DNA of 64,000 bases from Novosphingobium malaysiense. GTDB taxonomy: Bacteria > Pseudomonadota > Alphaproteobacteria > Sphingomonadales > Sphingomonadaceae. This document shows, one piece after another, positions 27,822 to 36,886 of this stretch (position 1 is its first letter; every line of letters begins with the position of its first letter). The stretch covers positions 1,178,001 through 1,242,000 of the forward strand of contig NZ_JTDI01000003.1 in NCBI RefSeq assembly GCF_000802225.1. Direction: 5' to 3'. Below the pieces are notes generated by a model. The model had not been told where the DNA came from, searched no databases, and worked only from the letters and a program-made list of their open reading frames with translations. Made by a program: the position numbers and the translations under genes.

Positions 27822-28511
27822 TCAGGAGCAGGAGGAAGTTCCGCCCGTGCCAGTGACGCCCGAAGTCAGATTGCGATCGTCCCTGATGACAAATGCAGCT
27901 TCGCGGTGGAACTTGGGGTCGCTCATGAACATGGTTCCGAACAGCGGCTGATAATCGTAGAACACTTCTACGAACATGACTGCGGAATTGCTGTTGGCGG
28001 TGATCAGGTTGGTGCTTGGCCCCATGCCGGCCAGGGCCTTTCCGGAAAGACCCGTTCCGGCCGGTCCATAGTCGGAAGCGCGATCGAGATCCCCGATGCA
28101 GCGCTGCCAGTGGATGTATTGCTGACCGGTCGCCGAGTCCTTTTCCAGGCTGGACAGGATGATGCGTCCGTGCGCCTTGAAATCGAAGGCATCGCCTTCG
28201 TAGAGCGCGCCGGCCATCACCGAATCGATCTGTGTTTCGGTCACCGTCGGCGTGACCGAACTGTTGTCCGTCTGCCCGAGGCGCGAAGCGTTGTCGGCCA
28301 CCGAGGTGGCGATCTCACCGACCTGCATGTTGACGGTGGCCATGTACGCGAGTTCCGTACCATAGAGGCCCAAGGTGAGGAGCATGGGCAAGGCGAATGC
28401 GAGTTCCAGCAGCGAAACGCCGCTGGTATCGCTCCGCAGTCGACCGACAAGCGCCCGTACGCGCGCAACGCGGCCGCGCAATTCGATTCCGGATCGCCTG
28501 GCGATGGTCAT
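27822..28511 (-). CDS. TadE-like minor pilin-type protein
   Basis: This 229-residue protein has a cytoplasmic basic N-terminus, then DTSGVSLLELAFALPMLLTL, the TadE-like membrane segment with an E in the hydrophobic stretch, and a periplasmic domain. TadE/TadF proteins are pseudopilins needed to assemble Flp/Tad pili. The start MTIARRSGIELR at 28511 lies 11 bp after the TadF-like stop and has a GAGGGGG site. No Tad secretin, ATPase or prepilin peptidase gene is present in this window. Confidence 0.82.
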   Translation of the reverse strand: MTIARRSGIELRGRVARVRALVGRLRSDTSGVSLLELAFALPMLLTLGLYGTELAYMATVNMQVGEIATSVADNASRLGQTDNSSVTPTVTETQIDSVMAGALYEGDAFDFKAHGRIILSSLEKDSATGQQYIHWQRCIGDLDRASDYGPAGTGLSGKALAGMGPSTNLITANSNSAVMFVEVFYDYQPLFGTMFMSDPKFHREAAFVIRDDRNLTSGVTGTGGTSSCS

Positions 28512-28522
28512 GTCACGCCCCC

Positions 28523-29143
28523 TCAACTGCACGTTCCGGCCGCGGAGCCACGGCTGCCCTGCAATGCAAACGGCTGGTTTTTCCTGACGGCACTGGCGCT
28601 CAGAGTGCGCTTGTCGCTGCTACCGTACAGCCCGGGGATGGGAAACATGGGCTCGTAGGTGACCGTCACGGTATAGACGACGACATCGTTCGCCCCGCCG
28701 TTGCCGGACTTGCCGACGTCCGCGTCCCATTGCCCGTTCTTGTTCTCGTCCGTGTAGCTTTCGGAATTATCGCAGACGCCGTTGTTGTTCTTGTCGTTCC
28801 AGGCTTCCGGCCGTTCGATGTCGGCGAAATCGTAGTAGCTCTTGCGCTGTGTCGTGACCGTCGCGCCCGGCGCTGCCTGGCGGACCAGCTTTTCGATGTA
28901 GGCATCCTGCGTGGCCGTGTCCGCGGATTCGATGGCACTGTCGCGCGCGGCGCGCTGCACCGCGCCATGAAGCGCGGCACTTACGTAGGCCATGTGCGAC
29001 AGGTCGAAGATACCCAGAAGCAGCACGATCAGCACCGGCGCGGCCATCGCGAATTCAATGATCGTCACGCCGCGGCTATCGTCGCGGAAGTGGCAAAGCC
29101 GGGCGGTCACACGTTTCCGCAGGGTCTGGATCGGCCGGTACAT
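28523..29143 (-). CDS. TadF-like pilus protein with calcium-loop-like insert
   Basis: This 206-residue protein has N-terminal membrane segment VTIIEFAMAAPVLIVLLLGI (about 26-45), typical of TadE/TadF. Residues 116-142 hold two acidic Asn/Asp/Gly loops (NDKNNNGVCDNSE and DENKNGQWDADVG), resembling EF-hand or dockerin-type calcium loops. A C-terminal Cys (AAGTCS) may pair with another. Its ATG overlaps the TadG stop by one base (TGATG), showing translational coupling. The order tadG-tadF-tadE on the minus strand forms one operon. Confidence 0.82.
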   Translation of the reverse strand: MYRPIQTLRKRVTARLCHFRDDSRGVTIIEFAMAAPVLIVLLLGIFDLSHMAYVSAALHGAVQRAARDSAIESADTATQDAYIEKLVRQAAPGATVTTQRKSYYDFADIERPEAWNDKNNNGVCDNSESYTDENKNGQWDADVGKSGNGGANDVVVYTVTVTYEPMFPIPGLYGSSDKRTLSASAVRKNQPFALQGSRGSAAGTCS

Positions 29144-31095
29144 CAGTTCGTAATCCGCAATTCGCCGACCTGCTTGGCGATTTCCTGGAAGGCCGCGTTG
29201 AGATCGGTGGAATCGCTGGCGGTGAAGGAACTGTCGTCCGAAGCGCAGGTCTTGAGGTCGTCGGACAGCCCGGAAGTGAACGCGATCACCCAGATCCGAA
29301 TGCCCTTGTCCTTGATCGCCTCGCAGGCGGCCAGGAAGCGCGACGTGTGCCGTGACGTGTCCTCGCTGCTGCCGTCGGACGTCACCTTGCGGTCCCAGCG
29401 CTCGAGGCCCCAAGCCTGATTGATCGAGTTGTTCGGCTCCATCACGCCGTCGGTCATGAACACGATGTGCCGCGACACTTCGCCCCCGTTTGCCGGCGGA
29501 GAATTGACGGTGCTGGAGAAGATCCCGTCGGGCGAAAGCAGGCGACCGCCCCAGATCATGCCGATATCGAGGTAGGTATTGCCGGTTGCCGCCAGCGAGT
29601 TGGCATAGGTGTCGAATTGGCTCTGGGTCATTTCCTGAAGCCCCTGAGCCGCGGCCGGACAAGGCGAGGAGACGCGTTCGCCGTAGTCACCCGTCCCGGT
29701 CGTCATGGTGTATGTCGTCCGCCCGCGCCAGTCGGTACCGGTCACGTAGCGGTCGTAGACGATCTCCGGCCACATCGGGGCCCACTTGGTGTCTTCGTCG
29801 TATGTGTCCGGCGCGGAATCGATGTCGAGGTCGTAAGCGCCGGAAGGCGAGATTCCCGTCGAGGGAGAATAGCTGAAGCTGCTCTGGGCTACGGTCTTTC
29901 GCTCGTGAATGCACCCGTTCCAGGTTGCCGAGACAGCCGCGCCGGAATCACCGGTGTTGCTCGTGGTGGCCGCAAACGTCTTGAAGACGCTCGTATCGTA
30001 GCTGATCGGCAGATAGTCCCAATGGTCAAAGACCGTCGTGCTCGATGGCGTCGTCGTGTACGTCGCGCCTGTCTTCGTGGTCGTGGTTACCTTGTCGCGC
30101 GTATCGTACTGGACGATGACATAGTACTTGTTATTCGAATAGTAATAGCACTGATAGGTTCCCTTGCGCTGCTCTTGCGTTGTCGTGATTTCCACGACCA
30201 AGTCACCGCTGGAATTTGTGCTCTTGGTTGTCGTGCTGCTGGGCGATCCGTAGTCGGAATAAGCGGAATCATCGGCCGGAACCGCAGCGGTGCAGTCGCT
30301 CCACGATCTGTACCGGGTACCGTCGTAGTAATTCCAGTAGGTCGTCTGATAGTTTTGATACGTGGGCGAGCCGGCGGAACCGGATGCCGAACCGTAATCG
30401 ATATAGGTCGCCTGCCGCGATGAATAGGTATGCGAATCCGCCAGATAGTTCGGATTCAGATTGTACAGCAACTGGCCCACGTTCACCGTGGTGCTGTAGG
30501 GCACGAAACCATACCGGATGCGCGCATTCGTGCCCGACGTTGCATTGGACAGCGTCGTATAGAAATTCTTCATCGCCGCCTGCAGGGCTTCCAGACGGGT
30601 TTGGGTGTAGGTGAGATTCGTACCCATCGACCCGGTATTGTCGAGCACCATGACGACGTCCGAATTGCCGACGCCCATGGAGGAGGAACACGTCGCGGTC
30701 AGCGCGAAATTGTTGAACCCGAACAGGCGCATGATCGCCGTGTCGAGCGTGGTCTGGGCCGTCCCTTTCACGGTGTTGCCGTTGTCATCCGAACTGGGGA
30801 CGAAGGACGTCGAATGGGCTTCCTGGGTGTTGCCGTTGAAATTGGTCTCGAAATAGTTGTCGGCCGCGTTTTTCGAGGCCGTGTCGAATCCATTGGTCGT
30901 CACGGTGCGGCGTCCGGCCAGAACGGCCGCGTCGCAAGCAGCCTGCAACTGGTTCTTGACCCTGTATGCACGGCTGAGGTCGACCGCCGAGCCGACGATG
31001 ATGGCCGCCACGATGGCGCCCATCGCCGCGATAGGCAGAATATTACCATCCGTTTCGCGACGAAGTCTCGCGAGAATTTGGATAAGTGTGCGCAT
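29143..31095 (-). CDS. TadG-like pilus protein with vWA domain
   Basis: This 650-residue protein has an N-terminal membrane helix (ILPIAAMGAIVAAIIVG, about 19-38) followed by a TadG-type region. A von Willebrand A domain starts at VVMVLDNTGSMG (MIDAS Asp152, Ser156) and resumes with HIVFMTDGVMEPN and IWVIAFTSGLSDDLK near the C-terminus. Between the vWA halves is a long Ser/Thr/Tyr-rich insertion (about 221-355). TadG-like proteins anchor Tad pili and may bind surfaces. It ends in an overlap with the TadF start. Confidence 0.85.
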   Translation of the reverse strand: MRTLIQILARLRRETDGNILPIAAMGAIVAAIIVGSAVDLSRAYRVKNQLQAACDAAVLAGRRTVTTNGFDTASKNAADNYFETNFNGNTQEAHSTSFVPSSDDNGNTVKGTAQTTLDTAIMRLFGFNNFALTATCSSSMGVGNSDVVMVLDNTGSMGTNLTYTQTRLEALQAAMKNFYTTLSNATSGTNARIRYGFVPYSTTVNVGQLLYNLNPNYLADSHTYSSRQATYIDYGSASGSAGSPTYQNYQTTYWNYYDGTRYRSWSDCTAAVPADDSAYSDYGSPSSTTTKSTNSSGDLVVEITTTQEQRKGTYQCYYYSNNKYYVIVQYDTRDKVTTTTKTGATYTTTPSSTTVFDHWDYLPISYDTSVFKTFAATTSNTGDSGAAVSATWNGCIHERKTVAQSSFSYSPSTGISPSGAYDLDIDSAPDTYDEDTKWAPMWPEIVYDRYVTGTDWRGRTTYTMTTGTGDYGERVSSPCPAAAQGLQEMTQSQFDTYANSLAATGNTYLDIGMIWGGRLLSPDGIFSSTVNSPPANGGEVSRHIVFMTDGVMEPNNSINQAWGLERWDRKVTSDGSSEDTSRHTSRFLAACEAIKDKGIRIWVIAFTSGLSDDLKTCASDDSSFTASDSTDLNAAFQEIAKQVGELRITN

Positions 31096-31278
31096 AGGCT
31101 AACCAGTCTCACCCGCCCGTTTTAAGGGGGAACTCGCAAGGTCCTACCCGTCATTCGTTAAGGAAACCCTGCCCGGACCGCCCGGTCGCCTTGCAAGGCT
31201 GCGCCGTTTCTGCGCGTTTAGGGTCGTCTGGCGGCAGAAGCGGGTGACGCGGTCCGCAATGACATCTAGAGCTTGGAG

Positions 31279-31764
31279 ATGACTGCAGATCGCCCCCGCC
31301 CGTCCATCCTCTTCGTCTGCCTGGGCAACATCTGCCGCTCGCCGCTCGCCGAAGCGGCGCTGCGGCACCGCGCACAGGAAGCGGGCCTCGAAATCCTGAT
31401 CGATTCCGCCGGAACCGGGGACTGGCACGTCGGCAAGGGACCGGACCCGCGCTCCTGCTCGGAGGCCATGCGCCACGGCATCGATATCGGCGCCTATCGC
31501 GCCCGGCAGGTCGCGCCGGACGATTTTGCCCGGTTCGACCGGATCATCGCGCTCGACCGCGAAAACCTGTCCGACCTGCGCCGGATCGCGCCGTCGCAAG
31601 GGCGGGCTCGCTTGTCCCTGCTGCTGGACCATGTGCCCGGCATGGAAGGACAGGACGTGGCAGATCCCTACTTCGGCGGCCCGGAAGGGTTCGAGGAGAC
31701 GTGGCGTCAGGTGAGCCAAGCGGCGTGCCACCTCGTGAACGCCATGCTTCGCGAAGGGCGCTAG
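31279..31764 (+). CDS. Low-molecular-weight protein tyrosine phosphatase
   Basis: This 161-residue enzyme has the C-x5-R-S loop FVCLGNICRSPLAEA near the N-terminus (Cys about residue 14) and the general-acid Asp in the DVADPYFGG segment (about 128-136). It removes phosphate from tyrosine on proteins such as those regulating exopolysaccharide synthesis, or has an unknown substrate. ATG 31279 is chosen. A TTG six bases earlier (31273) is a further candidate, and the GGAG abuts the ATG. No tyrosine kinase gene is adjacent. Confidence 0.9.
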   Translation: MTADRPRPSILFVCLGNICRSPLAEAALRHRAQEAGLEILIDSAGTGDWHVGKGPDPRSCSEAMRHGIDIGAYRARQVAPDDFARFDRIIALDRENLSDLRRIAPSQGRARLSLLLDHVPGMEGQDVADPYFGGPEGFEETWRQVSQAACHLVNAMLREGR

Positions 31765-31772
31765 GCCCGGGA

Positions 31773-32360
31773 CTAGAGCGTCCTCATCCAGTACTGCATC
31801 GGCTTGGAGGTCTCGGCCAGGTCCCGGTGATCCTTCCAGTCGAGCATGGTCACGAAACCCTCGACCGGTTCATAGCCGCGTTTGCGCCAGAACGCGTCGA
31901 GAGGAACGTAGTCCGCCGGCCGGTCGGGATGGTCGGCGGGACGGATCACGGCGGCGAACGTGGCCGCTTGCGCGCCGCACTTGCGCGCCTGCGCTTCGCG
32001 ATGATCGAAAAAGGCATGGCCGATCCCCTGCCCCCGGTATCCTGGCAAAAGCACCGATTCCCCGAAGTAGAACAGTCGCGAGACGTCCATCCCGCGCGCT
32101 TCGAACGGAGCGCGGAATTCCGCCTTCTGCGCATGCATCGGGGAAGCCGTGGCGGCGCCCACGACCCGGTCGCCATCGCAGGCCGCGACCAGTATCCCGT
32201 CAGGTGCTTCCAGGAATTCGCGCAGGTATTCCGCTTCGTACGCGGGGTCCCCGTCGTAGAGATACGGCCATTCGGCAAAGACGGTCATGCGCAGCGTCGC
32301 CAGGTCGTCGAGCGCAGCGCCAATTTCGCTTCCCGTCAAAACCCGAACAGTAATGGCCAT
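31773..32360 (-). CDS. GNAT-family N-acetyltransferase
   Basis: This 195-residue protein has the GNAT acetyl-CoA motif A in LLPGYRGQGIGHAFFDHRE (about 100-118) and a preceding VVGAATASP strand. The start MAITVRVLTGSEIG at 32360 was picked. The long upstream frame is antisense to the MaoC gene. Substrate unknown. It ends 8 bp from the phosphatase gene in convergent orientation. It lies 14 bp after the MaoC gene in the same direction, so those two are likely co-transcribed. Confidence 0.8.
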   Translation of the reverse strand: MAITVRVLTGSEIGAALDDLATLRMTVFAEWPYLYDGDPAYEAEYLREFLEAPDGILVAACDGDRVVGAATASPMHAQKAEFRAPFEARGMDVSRLFYFGESVLLPGYRGQGIGHAFFDHREAQARKCGAQAATFAAVIRPADHPDRPADYVPLDAFWRKRGYEPVEGFVTMLDWKDHRDLAETSKPMQYWMRTL

Positions 32361-32374
32361 CGAACTGCCGGTCC

Positions 32375-32848
32375 TCAGGTAACGTACAAGGCGAGCCAGG
32401 TGGCGACGAGCGCGGGCTTCTCTTGCCCTTCGATCTCGACGCTGGCCTGCAGCTTCTCGCGATAGCGACCCGGCTGGGTTTCGACAATTTCTTCCGTGGT
32501 GAAGTGCCCTCTTATGCGGTCGCCCGCATACACTGGCGAAAGAAAACGAACGCCGTCGAGCCCGTAATTCATCGCCATCTTCAGGCCGGGGCACGGCAAG
32601 AGGCCGGCATTCATCCGCATCGGCGACATGAGCGAGAGCGTCAGGAAGCCGTGTGCGATCGTCCGCTCCATGCCGGCGGCGCTGGCGGCCTCCTCATCGA
32701 CATGCAAGAAGTTCCAGTCATGCGTCACGTCGGCAAAACCGGAAATCATGTCCTGGTCGACGGCGACCCACGCGGAGACCGCCGGATGTCCGACGACACG
32801 GGAAATCCAGTCCTTCACGGTTCCCGGCCCTTGTTCACTCACACGCAT
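32375..32848 (-). CDS. MaoC-family dehydratase
   Basis: This 157-residue hot-dog-fold protein has the (R)-specific enoyl-CoA hydratase signature in DVTHDWNFLHVDEEAA (catalytic Asp and His), then IAHGFLTLSLMSPM and an extended C-terminal strand region. It probably hydrates enoyl-CoA in degradation of fatty or aromatic acyl-CoAs. The start MRVSEQGPGTVKDW follows GAGGGGA. It is followed closely by the GNAT gene. Substrate chain length cannot be judged. Confidence 0.85.
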   Translation of the reverse strand: MRVSEQGPGTVKDWISRVVGHPAVSAWVAVDQDMISGFADVTHDWNFLHVDEEAASAAGMERTIAHGFLTLSLMSPMRMNAGLLPCPGLKMAMNYGLDGVRFLSPVYAGDRIRGHFTTEEIVETQPGRYREKLQASVEIEGQEKPALVATWLALYVT

Positions 32849-32950
32849 TCTCCCCTCGTCCCCAGCACCATGCACAATCCGTTCCTGTCCACCAAGAGCA
32901 CTGCGGGTAGTTTGCTTTTGACCCGGCTTGCACTATATGCCCGCGCAAGT

Positions 32951-33006
32951 ACCCCGGCCCGAGCAGTCGCCCGCGACTCGACTGGGCCGGGGTTTGTGCT
33001 TTTTGT
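32951..33006 (+). promoter_or_regulatory. Hairpin leader of purC (terminator/attenuator-like)
   Basis: A GC-rich stem pairs accccggccc (32951-32960) with gggccggggt (32984-32993), extended inward by gcagtcgc/gcgact-type pairs. It is followed by tttgtgctttttg and lies 20-75 nt before the purC start codon. A candidate promoter (ttgctt at 32912-32917, 16-bp spacer, tatatg at 32934-32939) would start transcription right at the hairpin. It may be an attenuator of purC or terminate an upstream transcript. Confidence 0.5.
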
Positions 33007-33025
33007 CGTTTGAAGGACGAACACC

Positions 33026-33808
33026 ATGTCCCGTCGCCGCCAGATCTACGAAGGCAAGGCCAAGATCCTTTACGAAGGACCGGAGCCCGGCACGCTGATT
33101 CAGTACTTCAAGGACGATGCCACCGCGTTCAATGCGCAGAAAAAGGGCACGATCCAGGGCAAGGGCGTGATCAACAACCGCATCAGCGAATATGTCTTCA
33201 CGCGCCTCAACCACATCGGTGTGCCCAACCACTTCATCCGCCGCCTGAACATGCGCGAACAGCTCGTGCGGCAGGTCGAGATCATCCCCATCGAAGTGGT
33301 AGTGCGCAATGTCGCGGCCGGTTCGATCTCCAAGCGCCTGGGCATTCCCGAAGGCGACATGCTGCCGCATACGTTGATCGAGTATTGCTACAAGGACGAT
33401 GCGCTGGGCGATCCGCTGGTCGCCGAAGAGCACATCCGCTGCTTCGGCTGGGCCGGGCACGACGAGATGCAGGACATCGCCGACATGGCGATCCGCGTGA
33501 ACGATTTCCTGTGCGGCATGTTCGCGGCGATCAACATTCGCCTGATCGACTTCAAGCTCGAATTCGGCCGCATCTGGGATGGCGATTTCAGCCGCGTGAT
33601 CCTCGCCGACGAGATCAGCCCCGACGGCTGCCGCCTGTGGGACATGGCCACCGGCGAAAAGCTCGACAAGGATCGCTTCCGCCGCGATCTGGGCGGCGAG
33701 GAAGAGGCCTATCAGGAAGTTGCGCGTCGTCTCGGCCTATTGCAGGACGACAACGGCCCTAGCGAAGTCTTCGACTTGTCGAAGCATCGCAAGCTGCGCG
33801 GCAAGTAA
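33026..33808 (+). CDS. purC: SAICAR synthetase
   Basis: This 260-residue enzyme joins CAIR and aspartate with ATP in de novo purine synthesis. Family motifs are [12 protein letters not shown] (glycine-rich ATP loop), [23 protein letters not shown] and DFKLEFGR, with [12 protein letters not shown] near the C-terminus. Length is normal for the monofunctional bacterial enzyme. The start has a GAAGGACG ribosome site. The other purine genes in this window (purS, purQ, purM, purN) are elsewhere. Confidence 0.97.
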   Translation: MSRRRQIYEGKAKILYEGPEPGTLIQYFKDDATAFNAQKKGTIQGKGVINNRISEYVFTRLNHIGVPNHFIRRLNMREQLVRQVEIIPIEVVVRNVAAGSISKRLGIPEGDMLPHTLIEYCYKDDALGDPLVAEEHIRCFGWAGHDEMQDIADMAIRVNDFLCGMFAAINIRLIDFKLEFGRIWDGDFSRVILADEISPDGCRLWDMATGEKLDKDRFRRDLGGEEEAYQEVARRLGLLQDDNGPSEVFDLSKHRKLRGK

Positions 33809-33836
33809 GCGCCACCAGCAGATACGGCACATGATC

Positions 33837-33870
33837 AGGGCCGGTCCGCAGATCCGTGCGGTCCGGCCCT
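33837..33870 (+). terminator. Hairpin after purC, probable terminator
   Basis: A 14-bp stem (agggccggtccgca / tgcggtccggccct) with one T-T mismatch and a 6-nt loop lies 28 nt after the purC stop. Only a weak T-rich tail (tgttatg) follows, so termination strength is uncertain. The M16 gene starts 35 bp further on. Confidence 0.5.
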
Positions 33871-33905
33871 TGTTATGTGCGCTGCCCTCAGGCATTTTCA
33901 ACGCG

Positions 33906-36746
33906 ATGAGAGGATTCCTGATTGCCGTCCTCGCGATGCTGGCATCGACGCCGCTGGCCGCGAAGCAAGTCCACTACCCCCAGGACCCGCACTGGGCCTT
34001 CGAAAAAAGCGACATTCCGGTCGATTCCGATTTCCGTTTCGGGAAGCTGGACAATGGCATGCGCTACATAGTGCGCCACAACGCCACGCCCGCCGGCACC
34101 GCCGTGGTGCGCATGGTCGTGCGCGCGGGATCGCTCGACGAGACCGATAGCGAGCAGGGATATGCCCACTTCGTCGAGCACATGGCCTTCAACGGCTCCA
34201 AGCGCGTTCCTGAAGGTGAAATGGTCAAGCTGCTGGAGCGCGATGGGCTTGCGTTCGGGGCGGATACCAATGCCTCGACCAGCTTCGAACGGACCGTCTA
34301 CAAGCTCGACCTGCCGCGCAGCGATCCCATCCTGCTCGACACCGCACTGATGCTGATGCGCGAGACGGCAAGCAACCTCACCATTGCTCAGGACGCGGTC
34401 GAACGCGAACGCGGGGTGATCCTCTCGGAAATGCGCGACCGGAACACCTGGAGCTATCGCAACACCTTCGATGCCGCGCAATTCTTCTACCCCGAGGCCC
34501 GCTACCCTGATCGCTTTCCGATCGGTACCGCGGACACGCTGAACGCGGCCACTGGTGTCTCGCTGCGCGCCTTCTACACGCGAGAATACGTACCCGAGCA
34601 CGTGACCCTGGTCGTGATCGGCGACTTCGATGTCGGCGCGGTGGAAGCGGGCATCGTTCGGCATTTCAACGACTGGCGCGGCCCCGCGGCCGAACCGCCT
34701 CCCGCAGCGGGCCCAGTGGCCATCGACGACGCCGACCGGACCGAAATCCACATCGATCCGGCGCTGTCCGAGCGAGTGACCATCCTGCGCAACGGGCGAT
34801 ATCAGGGCGAGCCGGACTCCGTGGCCGAACGTCAGCAGAACCTCTTGCGCACCATTGGCTATGCCATCGTCAACCGGCGGCTGAGACGCCTGGCCCGATC
34901 CGCCGAACCGCCCTTTCGCGGCGCCGGCTTCGGCACCGGAGACATTTTCGAAGCCGCGCGCTCGACCCGGCTGATCGTCGATACCGTCGACGGCCAATGG
35001 CAACGCGGCCTGGCGGCAGCGGGGCGCGAATACCGCCGCGCCCTTGCCTATGGCTTCGAGCCCGCAGAGATCGCGGAACAGGTCGCGGAAATCCGCACGT
35101 CGATCAATGATGCCGCGGCCTCGGGCGAGACCCGAACCAACCGTGCTCTGGCACAGTCGGCACTGTCTCTGGTCGAAGACGAGACGGTCCCCTCAACGCC
35201 GACCTCGGTGCGTGAACGCTTCGAGGCGTTTGCGCCGCAGATCACCGCCGAAGCCGTGCTGGCAGCCATGAAGCGCGAAGCGGTTCCGCTGGATAGGCCG
35301 CTCATCCGCTTCGAAGGCCGCGTTGCGCCCGAAGGCGGAAGCGAGGCGGTCCGCGCGACGTGGCAGCAGGTCATGGAAGAGCCCATCGCGAAGGCCGGCG
35401 GCAGCACCGCGACCACCTTCGCGTACACCGACTTCGGCCCGCCCGGAAAAGTCGTGAGCGATACCCGCGACCCCGAACTGGGCATTCGTGAAGTCCGTTT
35501 CGCGAATGGCGTGATGCTGAACGTCAAGCACACCGATATCGCCAACGGCAAGATACTGGTCAGCCTTGCCATCGATGGCGGTAACATGCTCGACAGCAAG
35601 TCCGATCCGCTCGCCAGCGAAATGGCCGCCTATCTCGATGAAGGGGGACTCGGCAAGCACAGCCGCGACGCTCTCGACACGATCCTTGCCGGTCACACGC
35701 TCGGCTTCGGACTGACACGCAGGGCTGCGTCTTTCGGCACGCGCGCGCGGACAACTCCGCGCGACCTGCCGCTGCAGCTCGATCTGCTGACAGCCCTGAT
35801 CACGGATCCCGGCTACCGGCCCGAAGGGGAAGTGCAGTATCGACAGTCGGTCAACAACTACTTCGCCCGGCTGCGCGCAACCCCCTCCTCCACGCTGAAC
35901 GCCGAGATCGGATCCATCATCTCGGACAACGATCCGCGTTTCAGCCTCCAGCCCGTGCAGGATTACCGTGACCTCACCTACGGCAAGTTGCGCAAGGACA
36001 TCGGCAACCGACTTGCCCACGGCGCCATCGAAGTGGGTATCGTCGGCGATGCGGACGAGGACCGCGCGATTGCGCTGGTGGCCAGGACGCTTGGAGCCCT
36101 GCCGGCCCGCGAAGCCGATTTCCGGCCCTACGAGGACCAGCCGCCCCGCACGTTCACGTCCGACCGTTCGCTTCGCGTGATCCGTCATACCGGACCGACG
36201 GACCAGGCGCTTCTGAGGATTACCTGGCCAACCCGCGACGACAGCGATCCGGTCTCCGCTCTCACTCTCGAACTGCTCGAACGTGTCATGCGGGTGGAAC
36301 TGACCGATCGTCTGCGTGAAGCCTTGGGCAAGGCCTATTCCCCTTCCGCGAGCAGTTGGCTTTCACGCAACTGGAAAGGCTACGGCACATTCTCGGTAAC
36401 GGCTTCGGTCGATGTCGAAGACGTCCGGGCAGCGCATGATGCCATCGCCGAAGTGGTGCGCGATCTCAACGCGTCGCCGGTCAGCGACGACGTATTCCGC
36501 CGCGCTCGCCAACCGCTGCTCGAATCGCTGCACAATGCGCTGAAGAGCAATAACGGCTGGATGTCGCTGGTTGCCCGCGCCCAGTCCGAGGCCGACCGGA
36601 TCGATCGGTACGAAAAGGCAGAACAGCGCCTCCTTGCCCTCACACCGGCAGACCTGGCGGTGATGGCGCGCCGCTACCTGATACCGGATGATGGACTGGC
36701 GGTTCTGGTCCTGCCGGAAGGAGTATCCGCACCCAAGCTGAAATGA
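33906..36746 (+). CDS. M16-family zinc metallopeptidase
   Basis: This 946-residue two-module peptidase starts at MRGFLIAVLAMLASTPLAAK with a signal peptide cleaved near LAA-KQ, so it is periplasmic. The inverted zinc motif HxxEH is HFVEH (His88, Glu91, His92), with the third ligand in the later ERERGVILSEM helix. The C-terminal half contains further M16 modules, typical of pitrilysin-like enzymes that degrade peptides. The start at 33906 is chosen by the signal peptide. It follows purC but is separated by a hairpin. Confidence 0.9.
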   Translation: MRGFLIAVLAMLASTPLAAKQVHYPQDPHWAFEKSDIPVDSDFRFGKLDNGMRYIVRHNATPAGTAVVRMVVRAGSLDETDSEQGYAHFVEHMAFNGSKRVPEGEMVKLLERDGLAFGADTNASTSFERTVYKLDLPRSDPILLDTALMLMRETASNLTIAQDAVERERGVILSEMRDRNTWSYRNTFDAAQFFYPEARYPDRFPIGTADTLNAATGVSLRAFYTREYVPEHVTLVVIGDFDVGAVEAGIVRHFNDWRGPAAEPPPAAGPVAIDDADRTEIHIDPALSERVTILRNGRYQGEPDSVAERQQNLLRTIGYAIVNRRLRRLARSAEPPFRGAGFGTGDIFEAARSTRLIVDTVDGQWQRGLAAAGREYRRALAYGFEPAEIAEQVAEIRTSINDAAASGETRTNRALAQSALSLVEDETVPSTPTSVRERFEAFAPQITAEAVLAAMKREAVPLDRPLIRFEGRVAPEGGSEAVRATWQQVMEEPIAKAGGSTATTFAYTDFGPPGKVVSDTRDPELGIREVRFANGVMLNVKHTDIANGKILVSLAIDGGNMLDSKSDPLASEMAAYLDEGGLGKHSRDALDTILAGHTLGFGLTRRAASFGTRARTTPRDLPLQLDLLTALITDPGYRPEGEVQYRQSVNNYFARLRATPSSTLNAEIGSIISDNDPRFSLQPVQDYRDLTYGKLRKDIGNRLAHGAIEVGIVGDADEDRAIALVARTLGALPAREADFRPYEDQPPRTFTSDRSLRVIRHTGPTDQALLRITWPTRDDSDPVSALTLELLERVMRVELTDRLREALGKAYSPSASSWLSRNWKGYGTFSVTASVDVEDVRAAHDAIAEVVRDLNASPVSDDVFRRARQPLLESLHNALKSNNGWMSLVARAQSEADRIDRYEKAEQRLLALTPADLAVMARRYLIPDDGLAVLVLPEGVSAPKLK

Positions 36747-36886
36747 TCCTGAAATGACAGTCGGGATCGGCCAGGCGTTCTGGCTCGGCCAGCTAGATCG
36801 AATGTATACGAGGTTGATATTGGCACCTAGGGTCAAGCGATCGATCATCCCGCCCCCCGCACAAAGCCACCGGAACCCCATCGGAA

